Source: Ammoniphilus sp. CFH 90114
Lineage (GTDB): Bacteria; Bacillota; Bacilli; Aneurinibacillales; RAOX-1
Direction of reading: 5' to 3'
DNA length: 64,000 nucleotides
Assembly (NCBI RefSeq): GCF_004123195.1
Contig: NZ_SDLI01000003.1
Location: 427,274 to 491,273 of the forward strand
The notes under the pieces were generated by a model that was not told the origin of the DNA, did not search any database, and saw only the letters and a list, made by a program, of their open reading frames with translations. Every line of letters starts with the position of its first letter. Position 1 is the stretch's first letter. Shown here in pieces: positions 57,612-64,000 of the stretch. The position numbers were made by a program, and so were the translations under genes.

Positions 57612-57636
57612 AATAAGCGGAGAATCTCCGCTTATT
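57612..57636. repeat. CGGA-type palindromic repeat
   Basis: AATAAGCGGAG-AAT-CTCCGCTTATT is a perfect 11-bp palindrome between the chemoreceptor and the converging winged-helix gene. It belongs to the same family as 27718 and 47585 and may serve both genes as a 3' hairpin. Confidence 0.7.
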
Positions 57637-57657
57637 GTGAGGCTTGCACCTATTGGT

Positions 57658-57894
57658 CTATTGAATGTTATCTAGAACTGTAATTCTCCCGTTCGCGCCT
57701 GGTTCCCATTCAAGGAAACCTTCTTGCTGCAATGTCTTCAAATGACGAGAGACTGTGTTGAAAGAACGAATCCCTGTAATTTCCATAATATTCTGAACGG
57801 TAGGTGAGCCCTCATTCGTCTGGACAAAACTGACAACGGCTCCCAGTATTTTTTGGCGTTTTATTTCGCCTTTAGACAGACTCAAACTCTTCAT
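57658..57894 (-). CDS. Small winged-helix DNA-binding protein
   Basis: This 78-residue protein is one winged helix-turn-helix similar to the LexA N-terminal or MarR-type fold: KRQKILGAVVSFVQTNEGSPTVQNIMEITGI, then FNTVSRHLKTLQQEGFLEWEP and the wing GRITVL. ATG 57894 has AAGGA 7 bases upstream; a GTG at 57897 is also in frame. It has no effector domain. The target is unknown. Confidence 0.75.
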   Translation of the reverse strand: MKSLSLSKGEIKRQKILGAVVSFVQTNEGSPTVQNIMEITGIRSFNTVSRHLKTLQQEGFLEWEPGANGRITVLDNIQ

Positions 57895-57992
57895 CACCGA
57901 TCCTTCAGATATAATGGGTTATTGCCTATTATATGAATTTTATCATAAAAATTGACCACTGTGTAGATTTGAATTTGTTACGTATAAAAATG

Positions 57993-58019
57993 CGAAAAGA
58001 GGCAGAAATATCTGCCCCT
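57993..58019 (-). terminator. Minus-strand terminator for the gene at 58078
   Basis: On the minus strand GGGGCAGA pairs with TCTGCCTC (58018-57999), followed by TTTTCGCATTTTT. Confidence 0.8.
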
Positions 58020-58077
58020 TTCATGCATTCCTTATATAAACGTTAGAAACCTCCCCCAAGGCTCCATACGTCCCTTT

Positions 58078-58320
58078 TTACATTTGTTGCTCAATATTCT
58101 GTTGCTGATTCCACAGTTCATGAGAGCGTAATCGGATGAGCTGGAGCGAAAGGTTATGCATAGCAGCTTCGAAATTCACAACGGGAAGTTGTATTGTTGT
58201 CTGATAAGACGTAACAGAGCTGTACACTACACAATTTACTTCCGAATTATCAATTTCAACTTCTTTGTAAAATGGGTGTTCACACTGTAAAAAAGCTTCC
58301 GTTACGTTTACGAGTGTCAT
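58078..58320 (-). CDS. Hypothetical 80-residue protein
   Basis: This minus-strand gene starts at ATG 58320, with AGGAGTG about 6 bases upstream, and has its own terminator. The first part (TLVNVTEAFLQCEHPFYKEV, then VNCVVYSSVTSYQTTIQLPV) looks like beta structure, and the C-terminus is a helix (AAMHNLSLQLIRLRSHELW). I do not recognise a family. Confidence 0.65.
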   Translation of the reverse strand: MTLVNVTEAFLQCEHPFYKEVEIDNSEVNCVVYSSVTSYQTTIQLPVVNFEAAMHNLSLQLIRLRSHELWNQQQNIEQQM

Positions 58321-58400
58321 CCGATTCACTCCTCATGATTTTTGATACTCTTATCTTAGCAGGGTAGGGTCAGAGATGGTGTGACGTACGTCACACTCGA

Positions 58401-60062
58401 TCATTTTGAGATTTGTACGTAATTGTCTGGAACAAAGCCCGTAATGTTTCCTGCTCGAATTTGAATCCAACGATTTTGTTTACCAATTACTTGAATAGCT
58501 TGGCCGTTCTTCACCGTCGAATGGGGTTTGGCTTGGAAGGACGGGGTTGTCCGAACGCCAACAACAACGGTGGAATGGATTTTTCCTTGAACGGTTGGAG
58601 TGGACGAACGAGAGACGACGACAGGCTTTGGTTTTTCTTCTGGCTTCACTCCCAAGGGTTTAGCTGACAGGGCTGGGGCTGTCATAGCTGCCAAGGGAAC
58701 TGCCTTATGTGATGTTGTTTGCGTCGATACGGTAGACAGGGAAGCTGCCGCTACGGTTGTCACTGGGACAATATTGGCTTGCGATAAGGTGGTACCGGGA
58801 TAATAAAAGCTAATAATCCTTTCCACCTTCAGTCCCTGATCAGCCATAGACTTAGCCCCATATTGGCTCATTCCTACCCCGTGTCCAAATCCTTTTCCTT
58901 GAACAGTGAAGGCATCTCCGTGATCGATGATGGGATCGACATAAAAGCTTTTCATCACTTGGTTTCCGCCAAGCATCTTTCGAAGCTCAGCTAGAGGAAG
59001 GTTAGAGCGTTCAAATTTAGCCACCTCGATATTCCCTAGACTATCTCGTGTAAGAAAGTCAATGCTGATCATAGCCATCGTTTCTCTGTCGCCACCTGTT
59101 TTTACGTTGGCCCATTCCAATGTCGGGATGGAGTAAATCTTGATATCCTTGCCCGCCCATCCGTTTTGTTGCAGCCAGACTTTAATATGGCTCATCAGGG
59201 TGAAATCTTGTTCTCTTGTGGTGGTCCACCATAATTGAGAGAGCGACAGATCGAGCTGTGAAAGATCTATCTGTTGTTTAGAAAGCTTAATGGTCCAAGG
59301 GTTCTTCGGATCATAAGGATCAACTTGCGCTAACAAGTATTCAACGGGTTTCCAGAGGCTTCCGCTTGCTTCTGTTTTCCCGCCATTACTCGAGGAATAG
59401 ACAGCTTCAACAAGTTCACCTTGATAATTCAATACTTGTCCTCGCGTTTCGTCTACGGCACGAATACTCGTGACATAGTTATGGTGACCGCCATAGACTT
59501 GAAAGTTCGTGGTATCATCAATCACCTGATGTTGACGGCGCATGGCGTAAGTTCGAATGGCGATGGCTTGAGCCTTCTGTGCTTCAATGTTCCAAGAGGC
59601 AGGCATTTCATTGGGAATAACCCCTTTTACATAGTTTTCAATGGAGAGGGTATTGACAGGACGGATGGTCGTTCCGTTCTCTAAGGTAAAATTCATGGTA
59701 CCGAGGTAAGAGCGGTGCCCAAGTTTCAGGATTTGTTCATTTGAGCTAGGCTGCAGGCTCAAATGGGGTTGACCAGTGGAGAGAGCTTGTCCATTGTGGT
59801 AGAGGGAGATGGCATTGTTCTCAACACGTAATTCATACACCCCTTGCGATAGTGATAAAGATGCACCTGAAAGGAAATATTCACCACTTAACTCCAAGGT
59901 TAGCCGATTGGGATTTCCGATAAAATTCACGAGCTTCACGGAGATGGCCTGGTCAGGGTTGGCAGAGTTGGCATAGGTAGCGGCCGGAAAGAGCAGGGAT
60001 ACCGATAGTAGAAAAACGCAGCCCCATTTTCCTGCTTTCGCGAGGTAGTCTTTAGTAAGCAC
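58401..60062 (-). CDS. Secreted SpoIID/LytB-domain protein with C-terminal SH3b
   Basis: This 553-residue protein has a signal peptide (about 1-31), a SpoIID domain (about 115-415: NYVKGVIPNEMPASW, AQAIAIRTYA, VYSSSNGGKTE, and GKGFGHGVGMSQYGA near its end) and an Ala/Pro/Thr linker. A bacterial SH3 domain (about 490-553: TTPSFQAKPHSTVKNGQ) closes it. SpoIID proteins cleave glycan strands lacking stem peptides; this longer form resembles SpoIID/LytB modifiers of vegetative wall. The GTG start has AAGGAGG 7 bases upstream. Confidence 0.9.
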   Translation of the reverse strand: MLTKDYLAKAGKWGCVFLLSVSLLFPAATYANSANPDQAISVKLVNFIGNPNRLTLELSGEYFLSGASLSLSQGVYELRVENNAISLYHNGQALSTGQPHLSLQPSSNEQILKLGHRSYLGTMNFTLENGTTIRPVNTLSIENYVKGVIPNEMPASWNIEAQKAQAIAIRTYAMRRQHQVIDDTTNFQVYGGHHNYVTSIRAVDETRGQVLNYQGELVEAVYSSSNGGKTEASGSLWKPVEYLLAQVDPYDPKNPWTIKLSKQQIDLSQLDLSLSQLWWTTTREQDFTLMSHIKVWLQQNGWAGKDIKIYSIPTLEWANVKTGGDRETMAMISIDFLTRDSLGNIEVAKFERSNLPLAELRKMLGGNQVMKSFYVDPIIDHGDAFTVQGKGFGHGVGMSQYGAKSMADQGLKVERIISFYYPGTTLSQANIVPVTTVAAASLSTVSTQTTSHKAVPLAAMTAPALSAKPLGVKPEEKPKPVVVSRSSTPTVQGKIHSTVVVGVRTTPSFQAKPHSTVKNGQAIQVIGKQNRWIQIRAGNITGFVPDNYVQISK

Positions 60063-60148
60063 ATGATGTCCTCCTTTTTCTATTAATCTCCTATTTAATT
60101 AGACTCGAAAAATGGATAGATGTTCCTTGGAATTAGGACAAAAAGGAT

Positions 60149-60184
60149 AAAAAAAAACGAAGGCAACGGTTAAGTATACCTTCG
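60149..60184 (-). terminator. Minus-strand terminator after dps
   Basis: On the minus strand CGAAGG pairs with CCTTCG (60184-60158), followed by nine T. Confidence 0.85.
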
Positions 60185-60202
60185 GTAGGGATCTACGCTT
60201 CC

Positions 60203-60643
60203 TTATTTACCGGAGAAAGCACGCAACATCCATACATGCTTCTCTAGGCTAGAGAAGATAGCAAGAAGCATATCCCCTGTTGTTTCATCATTCTCTTCAT
60301 CTGCAATACCCATTCCTTCTTTAAGTTCACCAAGTAATTGAGTAAAGTCTTCGATGATGGATTCTACCATTTTCTCGGCTGTTTCCTCACCGGACGCTTC
60401 TTGAACAGAGGAAAGAGCCAGAATATTTTTCATTGTGGCTACCGGTTGTCCACCTAAAGCGAGTAGACGTTCTGCTAGCTCATCAATATGTAGGGATGCT
60501 TCTGTATAGAATTCTTCAAACTTAGCATGTAGAGTGAAGAATTGAGGTCCTTTCACATACCAATGGTAATTATGTAACTTGATGTATAGCACGCTCCAGT
60601 TTGCAATTTGCTTGTTGAGGACTTGAGTTAAAGGTTGGTTCAT
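60203..60643 (-). CDS. dps: Dps-family ferritin-like DNA-protection protein
   Basis: This 146-residue mini-ferritin oxidises and stores iron using H2O2 and protects DNA. Ferroxidase residues are in [17 protein letters not shown] and the [14 protein letters not shown] helix. GGGAGG precedes its ATG (60643). The promoter has a PerR-like box, matching mrgA/dps control by peroxide. It is monocistronic. Confidence 0.95.
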   Translation of the reverse strand: MNQPLTQVLNKQIANWSVLYIKLHNYHWYVKGPQFFTLHAKFEEFYTEASLHIDELAERLLALGGQPVATMKNILALSSVQEASGEETAEKMVESIIEDFTQLLGELKEGMGIADEENDETTGDMLLAIFSSLEKHVWMLRAFSGK

Positions 60644-60674
60644 AAGAAGACCTCCCGAATTATTTTATTTTTTA

Positions 60675-60708
60675 GGATAATTATACCATATACATGGAAT
60701 GATTACAA
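60675..60708 (-). promoter_or_regulatory. dps promoter with PerR-like box
   Basis: On the minus strand TTGTAA (60708-60703) and TATAAT (60685-60680) are 17 bases apart. GTATAATTATCCTAA over the -10 matches the PerR consensus at 12 of 15 positions. Confidence 0.65.
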
Positions 60709-60844
60709 ACAAGAAATTGTAACAAATTTGTGACGTGAAAATTTTTGTTGAAATATGGGGTTTTACTGTGGATAAGAGCCCCCGGTTTTTGAGATTCTAT
60801 ACTAAGGAATGTTGTTACGTGTTCAATAAAAGGAGGCATGGAAG

Positions 60845-61045
60845 ATGTCGAGCGATAGCTTGCGTGACTTTATGAAGGATTTAACGAGCTTGTGTGATCA
60901 ATACCATCTTTGGGTTGAAGGGGAAAATATTCGAATTGAAGATGACAATGGAAATATGGTTGGAACTTTTATGGCGTATAATGACCAAGCAGAGATTTAC
61001 ACAGCGAAGCTGATTGGTGAGCCAATTGATGAAGATGGAGAATAA
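60845..61045 (+). CDS. Small acidic protein of unknown function
   Basis: This 66-residue acidic protein (MSSDSLRDFMKDLTSLCDQY, then IEDDNGNMVGTFMAYNDQAE) has AGGAGG 8 bases before its ATG and a terminator directly after. It appears to fold as helix plus beta-hairpin. No family is recognised; it is probably a real monocistronic gene. Confidence 0.7.
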   Translation: MSSDSLRDFMKDLTSLCDQYHLWVEGENIRIEDDNGNMVGTFMAYNDQAEIYTAKLIGEPIDEDGE

Positions 61046-61050
61046 TATTA

Positions 61051-61092
61051 GCAAGAAGCGGTAGGGGAGAGGAACCTGCGGCTTCTTTTATT
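61051..61092 (+). terminator. Intrinsic terminator
   Basis: AAGAAGCGGTAGG (about 61051-61064) pairs with CCTGCGGCTTCTT, followed by TTATTTT. Confidence 0.85.
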
Positions 61093-61176
61093 TTGGGGCG
61101 GAGCATGAAAAGGAAAGTAATATATGGTAATCTAGATATTATTATGTATTACAATATAAATAAGGAGGGGATTTTA

Positions 61177-61728
61177 TTGTTGATTGGGGAGTTGTTTCAG
61201 AAGTTAGCCGGCGGGGAGTCTATGACAACGATTTGCGATAGGTTAGGTATACATAGGAGAACGATCTCTAGGCGTTTAAATCACTTAGGTTATCAATATG
61301 ATAAAGATAAGAAGCAATGGTTATGGAGAGGGGCAGGAGAAGAACCTGTCACGCTGACGATAACAGAAGATCTAAATACAGCAAATGTAATCTATGGTAA
61401 TCACAATATTACTCCGGTTGTTCCGTACGCACCTGAGATTCCTATCGAATTATCACATGAGTGCCTGTCACCTGACGAGTTGCAAGATGTGAGGTTCATG
61501 CTCGAGGAGTGGAGAGGAAGATCGCCTGAAGATCAGGGGGATCGGAGTCTATATAAACAAGTGAAGAACCTACCTCATTATGAAAGCCATCAAAAGGAAA
61601 AGAAAACTTTCGTCATTCCAATTGATATAATAGAAGAATTTGATCGGTTTGCGACTCAAGAAAGATTGAACAAATCGGATCTTTTGCAGGTGGCACTGCA
61701 AGATTTTTTTGCGAAATATAGGGGGTAA
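61177..61728 (+). CDS. Putative regulator with N-terminal HTH and C-terminal ribbon-helix-helix
   Basis: This ~183-residue protein begins with a helix-turn-helix (SMTTICDRLGIHRRTISRRLNHLG), has a middle region with no known domain, and ends in a CopG/Arc-type ribbon-helix-helix (KTFVIPIDIIEEFDRFATQE, then LNKSDLLQVALQDFF). The TTG start at 61177 follows AAGGAGGGG, and a TACAAT -10 at about 61150 would place transcription start after the alternative ATG at 61105. It lies directly before ggt, whose promoter has a 9-bp inverted repeat. Confidence 0.7.
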   Translation: MLIGELFQKLAGGESMTTICDRLGIHRRTISRRLNHLGYQYDKDKKQWLWRGAGEEPVTLTITEDLNTANVIYGNHNITPVVPYAPEIPIELSHECLSPDELQDVRFMLEEWRGRSPEDQGDRSLYKQVKNLPHYESHQKEKKTFVIPIDIIEEFDRFATQERLNKSDLLQVALQDFFAKYRG

Positions 61729-61740
61729 TGTAGAATAATG

Positions 61741-61808
61741 TTGAATTTAGTAAAAATTTATTAAATTCAAATAATATGCTTGTCCTAAGGGTATATTTGC
61801 AGTAATAT
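61741..61808 (+). promoter_or_regulatory. ggt promoter with 9-bp inverted repeat
   Basis: TTGAATTTA (61741-61749) and TAAATTCAA (61762-61770) form a perfect inverted repeat with a 12-base centre. TTGTCC (61780-61785) and TAATAT (61803-61808), 17 bases apart, are the likely promoter. Confidence 0.6.
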
Positions 61809-61839
61809 ATTGCCAGGGAAAGAAAGAGGAGGAATATAC

Positions 61840-63927
61840 ATGAAAAAGTTAAAGAGCTTGGTCGCAGCTAGCTTCACCTTCTTCTCTCTGGTGACACCAG
61901 CTATGGCAAGTGTGCCTGGAGTAGACCCATCTATGGAAGCGGCCACAGAGGGGATTGTCGCTGTTGCTCACCCACTGGCTGCAGAGGCAGGCATGAAGAT
62001 GTTAGAAAAAGGTGGTAATGCTGTCGATGCCGCAGCAGCTATTCAACTCTCGCTGAATGTGGTTGAGCCGATGATGTCAGGAATCGGTGGCGGTGGTTTT
62101 CTCATGGTTTATTTAAAGGACGAAAACAAAATTAAGATCCTTGATAGCCGGGAGATGGCCCCGAAGAATGTTACTCCTGAACTATTCTTAGACGAAAATG
62201 GAAAACCTACTCCATGGTTTGAACGTCATACAAGCGGGAAAGCAGTTGGAGTACCAGGTACACTTAAGGGTGTAGAGACAGCTTTAGAGAAATATGGAAC
62301 GATGAAGCTGTCTGAAGTAATCGAACCAGCCATTGAGCAAGCGGAAAAAGGAATAACGGTAAACTGGTCCATGGCTCAGTACATAGACGAGAATGTTGAT
62401 AAACTAAAGCAATACGAGACGGCAGCCAATGTGTATATCCCTAATGGGGTAACGAAGAAGGAAGGCGACTTCTTAGTACAGCCAGAATTAGCCAAGACGC
62501 TTAAACTCATTCAGGAAAAAGGAACCGATGTCTTCTATAAGGGTGAAATCGGGGAAGCTTTAGTCGCCGAAGTTCAAAAGCGCGGCGGAACGATGACGAT
62601 GGAAGACTTAAATAATTATGTGGTCAAAGAAAGAGAGCCGGTTATCGGGGATTATCGTGGATATCAAGTGGCTTCCATGTCTCCTCCAAGTTCCGGTGGT
62701 TTGACTGTCCTGCAGATTCTACAGTTAATGGAAGGCTACGATGTAAAGAAGATGGGTGTGAATTCTGCTGATTACTTACACCGATTGATTGAATCTATGC
62801 ACTTGGCTTATGCCGATCGTGCTGCTTACATGGCTGATGAAGATTTCTATCCGGTTCCGAAAAAGGGATTAATTAATAAGACGTATATTGATCAAAGAAG
62901 AGAACTCATCAACCCAGCACAGGCGAATCCTGATGTTAAGGAAGGAGATCCTTGGGCGTTCGAGGATAAAGGAAAGCCTGCTTTTGCTACCATAAAGGAA
63001 GAGAACCCAACTGGTCAAACGACGCATTTCTCCGTTATGGATAAGTGGGGAAATCTAGTTTCTTATACCACAACAATTGAAGCTGTGTTTGGTTCTGGTA
63101 TTATGGTACCGGGTTATGGCCTCATGCTGAATAATGAAATGACTGACTTCGATGCAACGCCTGGTGGAGTTAATCAAGTAGAACCAGGGAAGCGTCCACG
63201 AAGCAGTATGACTCCGACTCTTGTCTTGAAGGATGGTCAACCTTTCATGGCTGTTGGATCCCCAGGTGGTCCAACGATCATTACATCCGTCGCACAAACG
63301 ATTATGAACGTCATTGATCATGATCTACCCATTCAAGAAGCAATTCTGACTCCAAGAATTTACTCTAGTAACTACCCTACTGTTCGTTGGGAGTCTGGTA
63401 TCAGTCAAGATGTCATTCTAGAACTTCTAGCTAAAGGACATCAGTTTGAAGAAGCGCCACAGAATATCGGAAACGTCCAAGCCGTTATGTTTGATTATGA
63501 AACAGGAAAAATGTACGGAGGAGCGGATAATACGCGTGAAGGTACTGTTCTTGGGGTAGATGCTGTTCGTATTATTATGGAGAAGCCACAAGCCAAAGAA
63601 TCAGAGGGCAAAGGCACCTTTACCCTCAAGGTTAATAAATTAGCTTATCCATTCACCGCATCACAAATCTTGATTCAAGATGGAACAAGCTATGTTGAGG
63701 CTGACAAGCTGTTGCTTGGGTTAGGTGTGGATGGCAAGGATGTCACTTTAACAGAGCTTACTCATAACGGGAAAAACTATCTACCGATAAGAGCATTGGC
63801 AGAATCATTAGGTTACAAGGTATCCTGGAATGACGAAGAGCGCGCCGTACTTCTGGAAAAGGAAGTAGCTTCTTCTAGCGGTAGTGTGAATCATTATAGC
63901 GAGGATAAATTCAAGATCACAAATTAG
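61840..63927 (+). CDS. ggt: Secreted gamma-glutamyltransferase with C-terminal copper-amine-oxidase-like domain
   Basis: This 695-residue Ntn hydrolase transfers or hydrolyses gamma-glutamyl groups (glutathione, poly-gamma-glutamate). A signal peptide (1-25) is followed by the large subunit (DAAAAIQLSLNVVEPMMSGIGGGGFLM). The autoprocessing nucleophile is Thr394 in GQTTHFSV and the small subunit has GKRPRSSMTPT and GSPGGPTIITS. After about residue 595 there is an extra copper amine oxidase N-terminal-like domain (NYLPIRALAESLGYKVSW). AGAGGAGG lies 8 bases before ATG 61840. Confidence 0.94.
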   Translation: MKKLKSLVAASFTFFSLVTPAMASVPGVDPSMEAATEGIVAVAHPLAAEAGMKMLEKGGNAVDAAAAIQLSLNVVEPMMSGIGGGGFLMVYLKDENKIKILDSREMAPKNVTPELFLDENGKPTPWFERHTSGKAVGVPGTLKGVETALEKYGTMKLSEVIEPAIEQAEKGITVNWSMAQYIDENVDKLKQYETAANVYIPNGVTKKEGDFLVQPELAKTLKLIQEKGTDVFYKGEIGEALVAEVQKRGGTMTMEDLNNYVVKEREPVIGDYRGYQVASMSPPSSGGLTVLQILQLMEGYDVKKMGVNSADYLHRLIESMHLAYADRAAYMADEDFYPVPKKGLINKTYIDQRRELINPAQANPDVKEGDPWAFEDKGKPAFATIKEENPTGQTTHFSVMDKWGNLVSYTTTIEAVFGSGIMVPGYGLMLNNEMTDFDATPGGVNQVEPGKRPRSSMTPTLVLKDGQPFMAVGSPGGPTIITSVAQTIMNVIDHDLPIQEAILTPRIYSSNYPTVRWESGISQDVILELLAKGHQFEEAPQNIGNVQAVMFDYETGKMYGGADNTREGTVLGVDAVRIIMEKPQAKESEGKGTFTLKVNKLAYPFTASQILIQDGTSYVEADKLLLGLGVDGKDVTLTELTHNGKNYLPIRALAESLGYKVSWNDEERAVLLEKEVASSSGSVNHYSEDKFKITN

Positions 63928-63935
63928 AGATGATA

Positions 63936-63964
63936 GGTGAGAAGCCCTAGCAGGGCTTCTCACC
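63936..63964 (+). terminator. Hairpin after ggt
   Basis: GGTGAGAAGCCC pairs perfectly with GGGCTTCTCACC (63953-63964). No T-run follows, but position and 12-bp stem suggest a 3' end. The last 36 bases of the window hold nothing I can name. Confidence 0.7.
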
Positions 63965-64000
63965 ATAAAAAATCGGCTTAGCCCCCTAAGTTTGGACACT

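Noticed and set aside
63965..64000. Sequence at the right edge that could be the terminal repeat of an insertion sequence
   Set aside because: Only 36 bases are visible and no partner repeat or transposase is in the window, so it cannot be supported.

Overview
The window looks like the chromosome of a spore-forming Bacillales bacterium, probably Paenibacillaceae-like (Ammoniphilus, Brevibacillus or Aneurinibacillus type). The evidence is the Bacillus gene order ispD-ispF-gltX-cysE-cysS-mrnC-rlmB-yacP-sigH-rpmG-secE-nusG-rplKAJL-ybxB-rpoBC-ybxF-rpsLG-fusA-tuf, a true Spo0A, spoVA, Spo0E and YhcN sporulation genes, T-box leaders and strong Shine-Dalgarno sequences. The genus assignment is inference. 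No tRNA, rRNA, CRISPR array or complete insertion sequence was seen.

Region 1 (1-25.4 kb) is the conserved translation and transcription block on the + strand. It carries a Cys T-box before cysE, an L10 leader and several leader structures I cannot match to a named family. These are a 27-bp hairpin in the sigH leader, a helically phased repeat before rpmG, a possible leader-peptide attenuator before rpoB, three tandem covarying RNA modules before fusA, and paired hairpins between fusA and tuf. The block ends at tuf; rpsJ does not follow.

Region 2 (25.4-30.3 kb) is a selenium island: mnmH/selU (-), selD (+) with an in-frame UGA (selenocysteine) and a SECIS-like hairpin, a SenB-like glycosyltransferase (-), and selA (+). 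selB and tRNA-Sec are not in the window.

Region 3 (30.3-36 kb) is sporulation-related: a YhcN-type lipoprotein, an operon DUF1657-YetF-spoVAC-spoVAD-spoVAEb resembling the mobile spoVA2 type, two Spo0E-like phosphatase genes and several very small genes.

Region 4 (36-41 kb) has few proteins (larE, citZ, two small ORFs) and many promoter-terminator units without ORFs, which I interpret as small RNA genes, several on the minus strand. It is followed by a T-box and glyS. One RNA family recurs downstream of spo0A.

Region 5 (42.4-47.8 kb) has an NlpC/P60 lipoprotein, mgtE, spo0A with SigA- and SigH-like promoters, and a TerC-family gene behind a yybP-ykoY manganese riboswitch. It ends with a tiny peptide gene under a Fur-like box and a perfect palindrome.

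Region 6 (47.9-57.6 kb) is a TAXI-TRAP transport locus with a canonical sigma-54 promoter. It encodes its own two-component system with a sigma-54 activator, a second TAXI binding lipoprotein and a chemoreceptor.

Region 7 (57.6-64 kb) has a winged-helix protein, a SpoIID-domain protein, Dps with a PerR-like box, a two-domain DNA-binding regulator, and a secreted gamma-glutamyltransferase with an extra C-terminal domain.
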